Source: an uncultured Pseudomonadota bacterium (GTDB taxonomy: Bacteria; Myxococcota_A; UBA9042; CAIXZC01). Taken from it: a stretch of DNA of 9,324 bases. Made by a program: the position numbers and the translations under genes. Below, piece after piece: positions 1 through 6,008 of the stretch. The stretch is taken from assembly GCA_937876385.1 (NCBI GenBank), contig CALFHQ010000856.1:1-9324 (forward strand), read 5' to 3'. Each line of letters begins with the position of its first letter. Positions within the stretch are counted from its first letter, which is position 1. The notes under the pieces were generated by a model. That model made no database searches and was not told the DNA's origin. It saw only the letters and a list, made by a program, of their open reading frames with translations.

Positions 1-296
1 AGCAACTGCTGGAGCGGATAGCTTGCCCCGTTGTTGGCTTCAGCGATGAGGTAGTAGTGGCCGGTTGAGTTGGCGGTGAGCAGTGTATTCCATCCCATCG
101 TGCCTTCGGGATCGACGGCGGTCTCGAGGGCGAGGAATGCGGTTCCGTTGGACGTGAAATAGGACACGTCGAGCGAGACTACCGCTCGAATTGAGCCCGA
201 CGTATCGACCCACCGCTCCTGGGGAGGAATGAAGTCCCGCCCGGATTGACTGCACATATAGGTTGTCCAGGGCTGCGCCATGATTTTGTCTGCCAT
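1..296 (-). CDS. Beta-rich repeat-family protein, third tandem copy (partial, C-terminus beyond left edge)
   Basis: The gene starts with ATG at 294-296 and is open to the left edge, giving 98 residues of an incomplete protein. An AGGAGG (305-310) sits 8 bases before the ATG, which supports this start. The visible part has a short MADKIMAQPW leader, then the family motif IPPQERWVDT (residues 23-32), then alternating hydrophobic strands and an LETAVDPEG segment (57-65) that matches LSMETAMRQEG in the neighbouring copy. There is no signal peptide or membrane segment. It follows the second copy by 27 bases and is probably cotranscribed with it. I do not recognise a named family. The pattern suggests a beta-sandwich structural or binding domain, perhaps part of a surface or virion-like assembly; that role is inference. 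Confidence 0.82.
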   Translation of the reverse strand, partial: MADKIMAQPWTTYMCSQSGRDFIPPQERWVDTSGSIRAVVSLDVSYFTSNGTAFLALETAVDPEGTMGWNTLLTANSTGHYYLIAEANNGASYPLQQL

Positions 297-323
297 TGGG
301 TTTTCCTCCTATGGGTTCAGAAC

Positions 324-824
324 CTACCGTTGGGTTCCAGACAGCAACCGCCGCAACATGTCAGCGGTGGCCACATTGGTCGACGTCGTCTGCAAAGTGT
401 TTGCTCGGGTTCCAACCGCCCCAGCGTTGGACACGCCCCTGGGATGGAGGGGGCTGATGGAGAGCCGAAAACAAAGCTTCCAGTCGCCAGTCCCTGAGAC
501 CTTCCATCGGACCCACCGACCTTGCTGCTGGTCGGGATCGAAGGAACTGAACTGGTTGGTTCGGTTGTAGGTTTGGGTGGTATCATCGAAAGAGACCCAG
601 GGTCCTTCCTGGCGCATGGCGGTCTCCATCGACAGTGTGCAGTTGGTGGTCCCGAGGACCTGTGTGATGACCTTGAAGGAGGAAGCTTGGGCCGTGTCGA
701 ACCAAGTCTCCGGCGGCTGAACGACGTCCATGGCACCGTCGCCCTGGAGCGTCACCCAGGCGGCGTTGCTTCCCGTGGTGAGTGCTTGCGTCTTTCCGGT
801 GGGAAACTGAGTGTTGTCAGCCAT
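324..824 (-). CDS. Beta-rich repeat-family protein, second tandem copy (166 aa)
   Basis: Two adjacent ATG codons (825-827 and 822-824) are possible starts. The second is preferred: GGAGG at 831-835 lies 6 bases before it but only 3 before the first, and the resulting MADN start resembles MADK in the next copy. The stop is TAG at 324-326. The protein carries QPPETWFDT (residues 36-44), LSMETAMRQEG (64-74) and RWVRWKV (103-109), all with counterparts in the sister genes. After about residue 128 it has a Ser/Thr/Ala-rich tail absent from the 141-residue copy. There is no signal peptide and no membrane helix. The stop of the upstream gene overlaps this start (TGATG), so translation is probably coupled. 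Function is unknown; a structural, multimeric beta-domain protein is the best guess. Confidence 0.85.
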   Translation of the reverse strand: MADNTQFPTGKTQALTTGSNAAWVTLQGDGAMDVVQPPETWFDTAQASSFKVITQVLGTTNCTLSMETAMRQEGPWVSFDDTTQTYNRTNQFSSFDPDQQQGRWVRWKVSGTGDWKLCFRLSISPLHPRGVSNAGAVGTRANTLQTTSTNVATADMLRRLLSGTQR

Positions 825-1249
825 CATGCGCCTCCATGATTCCCGAATTCATCATCCTTCAAGAGGAGATTCATCCGGAAGGTCATTTGCCAATCGTTTG
901 TGTTTGAGTTGTTGATTCTCCAGCGAAGCCACCGGGTGAGCCGGTAGGCGGCGTCGGGGCCGGCCTCCGAGAGGAGTTCGACGTGCTCGGGTGTGTTTGG
1001 AGATGTCGCAACCGTGTAGCTGTAAAGCGCCTTCCAGCTACCACCGAGGTCGTCGCACCCTTCCAGGTCTAAGGAGACGTCAGTCCCGGTGAGACCAAGG
1101 ATGTCCATGGTCAAGACAGCCAGTTCGTACCCTTGGGTGTCGACCCAACTTTCCTGTGGCTGGATGACCTCAGTTGGGTCTGCGGTAATGCCCGCACCTG
1201 TCGTCTGAAACAGGGTGAGCCAGGGTTGCATGTTGATCACTTTGTTCAT
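824..1249 (-). CDS. Beta-rich repeat-family protein, first tandem copy (141 aa)
   Basis: ATG at 1247-1249 overlaps the glycosyltransferase stop as ATGA, and GGAGG at 1259-1263 lies 9 bases upstream, so the start is firm. The protein opens with NMQPWLTL, has QPQESWVDT (residues 30-38), a central LTGTDVSLDLEG strand region (53-64) and RWLRWRI (106-112) followed by the amphipathic strand WQMTFRMNLLL (120-130). These strand patterns align by eye with both downstream neighbours, marking a tandem gene family. It lacks a signal peptide, transmembrane segment and catalytic-looking motif. The repeated aromatic-basic strand is consistent with a small beta-sandwich of the carbohydrate-binding or phage-structural kind, but I cannot assign a family. 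The tight coupling to a glycosyltransferase makes it a candidate for the sugar-modified product, which is inference. Confidence 0.85.
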   Translation of the reverse strand: MNKVINMQPWLTLFQTTGAGITADPTEVIQPQESWVDTQGYELAVLTMDILGLTGTDVSLDLEGCDDLGGSWKALYSYTVATSPNTPEHVELLSEAGPDAAYRLTRWLRWRINNSNTNDWQMTFRMNLLLKDDEFGNHGGA

Positions 1250-2247
1250 TCTGGTCTACCTCCACGGTTGATTTCCACGACGGTATCGTCACCGAGGCCA
1301 CAAAGAATAGCGGCGGCGGTCTGAACTCGAGCAGTGCTGTGCCAGAACATCCACGGACGAACAAAGTCGGCCGTCTTGGTGGAGTCTCCATCGGTGAGGA
1401 GTTTGGCGTAGTTTCGCAGTGCCTGTAGTGCCTTGATATTGGCAATGTCCGGGCTGTTGGGAGCCACGGCTTCTCCCCGGACGAGAAAACGGTCCAAGGC
1501 TTGGTCGTCCCTACAGTTGAAGGCAGCCTGGGCACCGAGAATACACCCTTCAATGAGGAGGGTGTCGGAGACTGGGACGGAAACAAGACTGCCTGCAGCG
1601 GCCATCGCTTCAGGGTACCGGCTGAGGGCGCTGAAGGAGCGAGCACGGCAGTGAAGTGCGTGAGGATCATTGTCCGGCATGGCGAGTGCCAACTTGAGGT
1701 TCCGTCTCTCTTTTGCTAGCTGAGTTGCCTCGTCCATGTATCCGTGATGAAGAAGATGCACGTTCGAAAGCAGGCTCCTGGTGTCCCCTGAATCGAGCTG
1801 CTCGTGAACTCGGTAGACGTACCGGATTCCGCTGTCTGCCTTCAAAATTCGAGGGTTGTAGTAGGTGACCGCTCTTCCGTGCGGATATTGAAGATGTTCT
1901 CTCACCAGAAGAACCGGGGGAAGGTCTCCGCTTCTCAGGCGATGCCGAGTCTCTTCCACGTTGGTGTCGACGAGTTCTTCGTCAGCGTCAATGGTCAGAA
2001 CCCATTCGCCCGACGCCTTTTCGATTGAATGATTTCGGTGAAGAGAGAAATCGTCCTGCCAGGGTTCTTCGAACACTTTCGCACCGAGCTCTCGGGCAAT
2101 CTCGATGGTCCGGTCTGTAGAACCAGTGTCCAGGACAATCACTTCGTCTACCAGGGACTGGATGCTCCGAAGGCACCTTGGAAGATTGCGCTCCTCGTTC
2201 TTGACAATTAGCGCGGCAGACAACAGAGGTCTTTGCTCTGAGAGCAC
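1246..2247 (-). CDS. Family 2 (GT-A) glycosyltransferase with TPR-like C-terminus
   Basis: The gene encodes about 333 residues from GTG at 2245-2247, which has GAGG (2254-2257) 6 bases upstream. An in-frame GTG at 2271 would add 8 residues but has no ribosome binding site. The N-terminus is a classic GT-A domain: LSAALIVKNEERNLPRCL (residues 9-26), DTGSTDRT (40-47) for nucleotide binding and DADEE (87-91) as the DxD metal/nucleotide-sugar site. The region after about residue 180 is helical with Ala/Leu-rich repeats resembling TPR units, as in many SunS-like or polypeptide-modifying GT2 enzymes. It is cytoplasmic, with no membrane helices, which argues against a processive polysaccharide synthase. 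The reaction is expected to be transfer of a sugar from a nucleotide donor; the acceptor is unknown. It leads the operon of three beta-rich proteins and overlaps the first by 4 bases. Confidence 0.93.
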   Translation of the reverse strand: MLSEQRPLLSAALIVKNEERNLPRCLRSIQSLVDEVIVLDTGSTDRTIEIARELGAKVFEEPWQDDFSLHRNHSIEKASGEWVLTIDADEELVDTNVEETRHRLRSGDLPPVLLVREHLQYPHGRAVTYYNPRILKADSGIRYVYRVHEQLDSGDTRSLLSNVHLLHHGYMDEATQLAKERRNLKLALAMPDNDPHALHCRARSFSALSRYPEAMAAAGSLVSVPVSDTLLIEGCILGAQAAFNCRDDQALDRFLVRGEAVAPNSPDIANIKALQALRNYAKLLTDGDSTKTADFVRPWMFWHSTARVQTAAAILCGLGDDTVVEINRGGRPE

Positions 2248-2253
2248 ACGACA

Positions 2254-2257
2254 CCTC
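2254..2257 (-). promoter_or_regulatory. Ribosome binding site deciding the GTG start of the GT2 gene
   Basis: On the minus strand GAGG is followed by six bases and then GTG at 2245-2247. The alternative upstream GTG (2269-2271) is preceded by T-rich sequence with no purine tract. This spacing supports the shorter protein. Confidence 0.6.
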
Positions 2258-2308
2258 GCAGGTTGAACCACGAAAAACCACTACTACTTCGATGATGCTA
2301 CAGAAGCG

Positions 2309-2337
2309 AGGCTACGTAGGCGGCAGCGTGATGTCAA
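2309..2337 (-). promoter_or_regulatory. Sigma70-type promoter for the GT2/beta-rich operon
   Basis: On the minus strand there is a perfect TTGACA (2332-2337) and, after a 17-base spacer, TAGCCT (2309-2314), which keeps the T, A and final T of the -10 consensus. Transcription would begin near 2302, leaving a leader of about 55 bases before the GTG start. The perfect 8-bp palindrome CTACGTAG (2312-2319) overlaps the -10 end of the spacer and could be an operator. The weak -10 suggests possible activator dependence. This is a reading of the sequence, not an experimental start. Confidence 0.5.
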
Positions 2338-2593
2338 TAACAAAATTGGTTCAATTGGCGTATGGATATCGGAAGTGTCTCACGGGGACGATTCTGCCTT
2401 GTGTTGGCGACGAAAGAAAGGTGCTGCTGTTGGTCGCAGTACGAATGCAGGATGACTCCTATCGCTGAGTTTGTGGCCATTGGTCTGACCGATCATGTTC
2501 GTTAGTTTCCCAAACCACTATCTTGAGAGGCAAATGGTTGACGCATGAGCCGATGGTGAGCGACATCCATGGTACGTGCACAAGCATTCCTTC

Positions 2594-2609
2594 CATCTGC
2601 TACCAGATG
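2594..2609. repeat. Inverted repeat CATCTG-N4-CAGATG upstream of the rightward operon
   Basis: This is a perfect 6-bp inverted repeat with a 4-base centre (CTAC), about 85 bases before the ATG at 2694. It could be a dimeric regulator site or, if transcribed, a small hairpin. Its TCTG/CAGA core recurs in a second inverted repeat 27 bp further right, which favours a protein-binding role. Confidence 0.45.
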
Positions 2610-2620
2610 CCAGAATCGTA

Positions 2621-2636
2621 GTCTGTCAATCCAGAC
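2621..2636. repeat. Inverted repeat GTCTG-N6-CAGAC upstream of the rightward operon
   Basis: This is a perfect 5-bp inverted repeat with a 6-base centre, ending 57 bases before the ATG at 2694. Its arms share TCTG and CAGA with the repeat at 2594-2609, and the two centres are 27 bp apart. A further GACAG at 2641-2645 can pair with CTGTC at 2623-2627 as an alternative stem. Regulatory function is inferred. Confidence 0.4.
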
Positions 2637-2683
2637 GGTAGACAGGTAGGATTGGCACACGGTTGGACAATTAGCCGACAAAT

Positions 2684-2689
2684 GGAGAG
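2684..2689 (+). promoter_or_regulatory. Ribosome binding site supporting the ATG start at 2694
   Basis: GGAGAG lies 4 bases before ATG 2694-2696. The in-frame ATG at 2682 overlaps this tract and the TTG at 2652 has no purine tract before it, so the protein most likely begins MQSDFHY. Confidence 0.6.
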
Positions 2690-2693
2690 AACC

Positions 2694-3770
2694 ATGCAAT
2701 CGGATTTCCATTACGCCGCCATCAGAACTCTGGCACAGTGTGCCGGATTACCCGAAGGAGATGCTCAGACCATGGCGTTTGCATCTCAGTACGTGGATGA
2801 TGCTACAGAGCACAAGGGGATCGTCATCAGTGGGATTCCTGACGTTCTGCACAAGGAGCTTCACGACAGGAAGATGATCAACGCGGCGGGCCGCTTTGAG
2901 CCGATCTGTACTGCACACAAGGGGATCCAGTATCTGTCCGGGCTTCGAAAGGACGTGCAGAGGAAGGTGTACATTCCTTTCCATTTCGTCCCCGGCTACT
3001 CGAAAGAGGAGTCGAAACGGTTCGACTATCGGGTTCGGGCGGGCGGTCAGATGATTTCTGAGTTGCTGGACCATTGGTTGGGACGTCTTGGGGACGAAGA
3101 GCAGGTGGGGGGACGACAGGGCGCCGCGGTTGGAGTCGGAGTTGCTTTGCACTCATACGCTGATTCGTGGAGTCACCAACGATTCTCGGGGCGCCATCAT
3201 TCCGGGGACAACGACATCGAACGAATCAGCGTCTTCCGGGAGGGCAAGTGGGAACGCTTGGGATGGTGGGAGCAAGCGAAGTTGAACATGATGCCGGACG
3301 TCGGGCACGTTGAAGCCATGAACCTGCCGGATCAGTCCCACATGACCTGGCGATACGAACACGATGACACCGGCATCCTGCATACCCGTGAGAATACGGA
3401 GATCTTTCTTGATGCATGCGAGCACATCCATCGCAAGCTCTCGGAATACGGGTCCGAGAGGGGTCGTTCGTGGAAGGAGATCGTTGGACGGGTGCGTCTT
3501 TGCCTGGAGAACCCGACGGAATCAGTGAAAGAGAAGTTCTCGGTGTGGCAACGGGCTTTTCCCGAGGTACATCTGGAGTACCATGCCCACGACTGGAGAC
3601 GGGAAGCCCTGTCGGGCGACCGGTACGATTGGGACCACTTCAGCGATGCGGATGATTTTGGAACGCTCGAATACACTGCGACGGGGAAACTTCGTTGGTT
3701 TCTATTCCATCTAGCAGCTCGCTATCAACGAGAAACCTTGAGCAAGCAGATTCCCGAGAACTTGCTGTGA
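2694..3770 (+). CDS. DUF6765-family protein with HxxxDxxxH motif (358 aa)
   Basis: The protein starts MQSDFHYAAIR, followed by the ASQYVDDATEH segment (residues 30-40), CTAHKG (72-77), YIPFHFVPG (93-101) and HSYADSWSHQRFSGRH (153-168). This order of conserved His/Asp blocks matches my knowledge of DUF6765 proteins, whose function is not established. H153, D157 and H161 form an HxxxDxxxH helix motif like the metal-ligand helices of zinc-dependent phospholipase C and P1-type nucleases, so a metal-dependent hydrolase is plausible but not shown. There is no signal peptide or membrane helix. The C-terminal half is polar and charged, ending TLSKQIPENLL. It is the first gene of a rightward operon, 43 bases before a peptidoglycan-binding protein. 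In-frame starts at 2652 (TTG) and 2682 (ATG) are less well supported. Confidence 0.85.
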   Translation: MQSDFHYAAIRTLAQCAGLPEGDAQTMAFASQYVDDATEHKGIVISGIPDVLHKELHDRKMINAAGRFEPICTAHKGIQYLSGLRKDVQRKVYIPFHFVPGYSKEESKRFDYRVRAGGQMISELLDHWLGRLGDEEQVGGRQGAAVGVGVALHSYADSWSHQRFSGRHHSGDNDIERISVFREGKWERLGWWEQAKLNMMPDVGHVEAMNLPDQSHMTWRYEHDDTGILHTRENTEIFLDACEHIHRKLSEYGSERGRSWKEIVGRVRLCLENPTESVKEKFSVWQRAFPEVHLEYHAHDWRREALSGDRYDWDHFSDADDFGTLEYTATGKLRWFLFHLAARYQRETLSKQIPENLL

Positions 3771-3813
3771 GGCTTCGGTTCGGACTGGAAGGATCTTCGA
3801 GGGGAGGACCAAG

Positions 3814-4842
3814 ATGTTGTTGAAACAAGGAAGCCGGGGGGAAGCGGTCGAGATCCTCCAGGAGCAGTTGAACAGACTCGGTTTTGCTGTTGGGCCGGTG
3901 GACGGAGTCTTCGGCCCCATCACTAAGAGTGGGGTTGAGAGATTTCAGCGTCGCTACAATCAGCGCCATGCGAAGGACCCCATCCTGGTGGATGGAATCG
4001 TAGGACCCCAGACCCGAAGCGCCCTGGAGTCATGGGAGATTGAGCCGCACGTTCCTGTTCCGGCTCCAGGGCCAGGAAAGGGACCGAATTCGGAGCGAGA
4101 CCTTCGGTTTTCGGATGCTCTGAAGCTGTTGCTGACTGCCGATGGGAAAGGGTGCCGCTACGCGGGATGGAGCAGCACGGGGATTCGGCTGTTGGAGCAG
4201 GTGGAGCAACTCCAAACAGTCACTGTGCCACGTGGCATGCGCATCGACCCCCACGCCGGAATCTCTCCTCCGGTTCATGGAGCCACGTGCAGCCCGTTTG
4301 CCGGGCTCTTCATGGGATGGCTTTTGAACGCCCACGATTTCACTTGGCGCATCGGCCGATCCGCCTACTGGATAGCAAACTGGACGTGCCACGGTGTTGA
4401 ATACAACGGGAAGGTCCATCGCGGATTCAAGGAGTACTGCTCGGTCCTCGGGGGCACGCATTGGCGCAGTCAGAGCCTGGGGGTGCTATGGGACGACCTG
4501 GGTGCGTTGAACATGGTGAACATGGTCGAGATGTCTCACCACTGCATTTTCGTCCTCAAGGTGGGGGGAGTCGGTGGAATGAACGTGCTCGACCCATGGT
4601 CACAGCAGCCAGTAGAGCCAGGACTCTACCGGTTTGGTGCGGACGGTCACTACGTCCATCGAGACGGCAAGAAATACTACTCGGGGACTCGTCTCACCTT
4701 CCGCCCTGTCGCACCCAACGAGCAGACCACCCAACGGTGGAGAGTTTACCGAGTGGCGGACCTCCAGGACGACGGACGCACCCAGGCTGTGTCCGGTGGT
4801 TGCTACCACAACAACTCTCCCCTGTCGCTCGCTTTGGAGTGA
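3814..4842 (+). CDS. Peptidoglycan-binding protein with C-terminal cysteine-peptidase-like domain (endolysin-like, 342 aa)
   Basis: Residues 1-72 form a PG_binding_1 domain: KQGSRGEAVEILQEQLNRLG, then VDGVFGPITKSGVERFQ and a closing VDGIVGPQTRSALE. A proline-rich linker (78-91) leads to a catalytic-looking domain with C159 in GATCSPFAGLFMGWLL, H242/H243 in MSHHCIFVL and D260 in NVLDPWS. The Cys at a helix start followed by His and Asp on later strands is the layout of NlpC/P60, CHAP and related papain-like wall hydrolases, so cleavage of peptidoglycan peptide bonds is the likely activity. I cannot assign the exact family. No signal peptide is visible, so export would need lysis, a holin or a dedicated secretion machine. 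GGGGAGG (3801-3807) lies 6 bases before the ATG. A phage-type endolysin and an injected effector are the main alternatives. Confidence 0.85.
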   Translation: MLLKQGSRGEAVEILQEQLNRLGFAVGPVDGVFGPITKSGVERFQRRYNQRHAKDPILVDGIVGPQTRSALESWEIEPHVPVPAPGPGKGPNSERDLRFSDALKLLLTADGKGCRYAGWSSTGIRLLEQVEQLQTVTVPRGMRIDPHAGISPPVHGATCSPFAGLFMGWLLNAHDFTWRIGRSAYWIANWTCHGVEYNGKVHRGFKEYCSVLGGTHWRSQSLGVLWDDLGALNMVNMVEMSHHCIFVLKVGGVGGMNVLDPWSQQPVEPGLYRFGADGHYVHRDGKKYYSGTRLTFRPVAPNEQTTQRWRVYRVADLQDDGRTQAVSGGCYHNNSPLSLALE

Positions 4843-4865
4843 TCCGTATTTTCAAACCATGGAAA

Positions 4866-4883
4866 GGTATCAAGTCTGATACC
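4866..4883 (+). repeat. Perfect 7-bp hairpin between the endolysin-like and glycosyltransferase genes
   Basis: GGTATCA (4866-4872) pairs with TGATACC (4877-4883) around the loop AGTC. No T-run follows, so it is not a classic intrinsic terminator. It lies 23 bases after the upstream stop and about 31 bases before the TTG start, where it could act as an mRNA processing or stability element, an attenuator, or a protein-binding palindrome. Confidence 0.5.
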
Positions 4884-4902
4884 CTCGTAGCGGCAGGGAA
4901 TA

Positions 4903-4909
4903 GGGAGGG
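4903..4909 (+). promoter_or_regulatory. Strong ribosome binding site deciding the TTG start at 4915
   Basis: GGGAGGG is 5 bases before TTG 4915-4917. No in-frame ATG occurs before residue 33, which would cut into the first Rossmann strand, so TTG is the likely start. Confidence 0.65.
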
Positions 4910-4914
4910 CGAAC

Positions 4915-6006
4915 TTGAAGGAAAGCGAGCGAAGCAAGGCCTTGGTCTTCAATCACCATCTCGTGCATTTGGCCGGCTCTGAGTTGGAAACACTGCAGGT
5001 AGCGAGGATGGCTGACCAGTGCGGGTACGACGTGACCGTTGGTGCGTTCATTCTTGGTGGACCCATGCTGGAGCTGCTTCGTCGTAGTGGTCTGAAAACA
5101 GTATCCGTGCTCACGCAGGAGGCCGGAGAACTCGGCGGAACTGAATTCGGACTGCTATGGGGGCACCATGCCCCCGTGTTGGACTACTTGATTCTCCAAA
5201 TAGGTGTTGAGGCAGAGAGGGTGGTCTGTCGCTCTCTTTCCCCCTATGAACCCTTGGAAGCTCCCCCGGTGTACGCTGACCGACTGTCCATGTTCCTCGT
5301 CAATTCCCCTGAGACTCGAGATGAGGCGATTCGATTGGGAGTTCCCTCTGGCCGGGTCGAAGTGTTTCCAAACTCGGTAGGAAAGGAAGCGTTTCAGACT
5401 TTGCAAACTCCCGAGAAGAAGCTGGCCACGTTGGCAGTGATCTCCAATCACGTTCCCAAGGAAGTGGAAGAGGCGTGCTCGGCTCTGGAAGAGAAAGGAG
5501 TGAAAACGACCATTCATGGCCTGGGGCATCAGGTTGTCGTGGTGGACGAGGAATTGCTTCGCCGATATGACGCTGTGCTTACAATTGGGAGGACAATTCA
5601 GACGGGGATGGCGCTGGGGATCCCTGTCTACTGCTACGACCGTTTTGGGGGGCCAGGGTGGATCATGCCCGAGAACCTGGAGCAAGCAAGCTACTACAAT
5701 TTCTCCGGTCGCTGCTACAATCGAAAGCTCCAGCCAGATGAGCTCGTTCAGGAAATCCTGGACGGATATCCTGCGGCTCGTCTCGAAGCAGAGACATTGC
5801 GAGAGGTGGCCAGGGAGCGCTTTGACTTTGAGAAGAACTTCGACAACGTGTTGAACGCCATCGGGAATCGGCCGCCTGTAGACCTCCCAGGAATTCGGAG
5901 GGAGTTCGCACTACAGAAGAAGTTCAACCACGCGTACGTGAGGGAACTCGTCACCCGGCTTATGGCACAGGAGGAGTTGAACAAGAGACGGCAGGGCCGT
6001 AGGTAG
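4915..6006 (+). CDS. GT-B fold glycosyltransferase (363 aa, TTG start)
   Basis: The N-terminus (KALVFNHHLVHLAGSELETL, residues 8-27) is a Rossmann-type first strand and acceptor-side glycine loop of GT-B enzymes. A PNSVG block at 152-156 marks the end of the N-terminal domain. The donor side is clear at TIGRTIQTGMALGIPVYCYD (223-242), followed by RFGGPGW (243-249), a layout I know from polysaccharide and surface glycosyltransferases of this fold. A basic helical tail ends the protein. It is cytoplasmic and has no membrane helix. It probably transfers a sugar from a nucleotide donor; donor and acceptor cannot be read from the sequence. It is third in the rightward operon, 72 bases after the endolysin-like gene, and ends 2 bp from the stop of a convergent glycosyltransferase. 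Start is TTG with a strong GGGAGGG. Confidence 0.88.
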   Translation: MKESERSKALVFNHHLVHLAGSELETLQVARMADQCGYDVTVGAFILGGPMLELLRRSGLKTVSVLTQEAGELGGTEFGLLWGHHAPVLDYLILQIGVEAERVVCRSLSPYEPLEAPPVYADRLSMFLVNSPETRDEAIRLGVPSGRVEVFPNSVGKEAFQTLQTPEKKLATLAVISNHVPKEVEEACSALEEKGVKTTIHGLGHQVVVVDEELLRRYDAVLTIGRTIQTGMALGIPVYCYDRFGGPGWIMPENLEQASYYNFSGRCYNRKLQPDELVQEILDGYPAARLEAETLREVARERFDFEKNFDNVLNAIGNRPPVDLPGIRREFALQKKFNHAYVRELVTRLMAQEELNKRRQGRR

Positions 6007-6008
6007 TC

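Larger units (their letters stand above)
2248..2693. other. Divergent intergenic region between the left and central operons
   Basis: About 445 bases separate the GTG of the minus-strand glycosyltransferase from the ATG of the plus-strand DUF6765-like gene. I see no convincing gene: the open frames here are short, lack good ribosome binding sites and have no family-like composition. The region holds the leftward promoter (2309-2337), the palindrome CTACGTAG (2312-2319) and two inverted repeats near the right end (2594-2609 and 2621-2636). A clear sigma70 promoter for the rightward operon was not found. Confidence 0.6.

Noticed and set aside
1170..1670. A 166-residue minus-strand frame inside the GT2 gene.
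   Set aside because: Composition is Pro/Ser/Thr-rich and random-looking, and it overlaps the helical C-terminus of a well-supported glycosyltransferase.
2653..2668. TTGGCACACGGTTGGA considered as a sigma54 (-24/-12) promoter before the DUF6765 operon.
   Set aside because: The -24 GG is present but the -12 GC is missing (GG/GA at the required spacing), and transcription would start almost on the ribosome binding site.
2291..2810. The 14-base string GATGATGCTACAGA occurs at 2291-2304 and again inside the DUF6765-like gene (about 2796-2809).
   Set aside because: One match of this length in 9.3 kb is close to chance expectation. One copy is coding and there is no further repeat structure, so it is not called an att site or direct repeat.
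4461..4982. A 173-residue plus-strand frame overlapping the endolysin-like gene and the next gene start.
   Set aside because: It is Arg/Pro/Gly-rich in an alternative frame, with no recognisable domain; the overlapping frame has the PG-binding and peptidase-like motifs.
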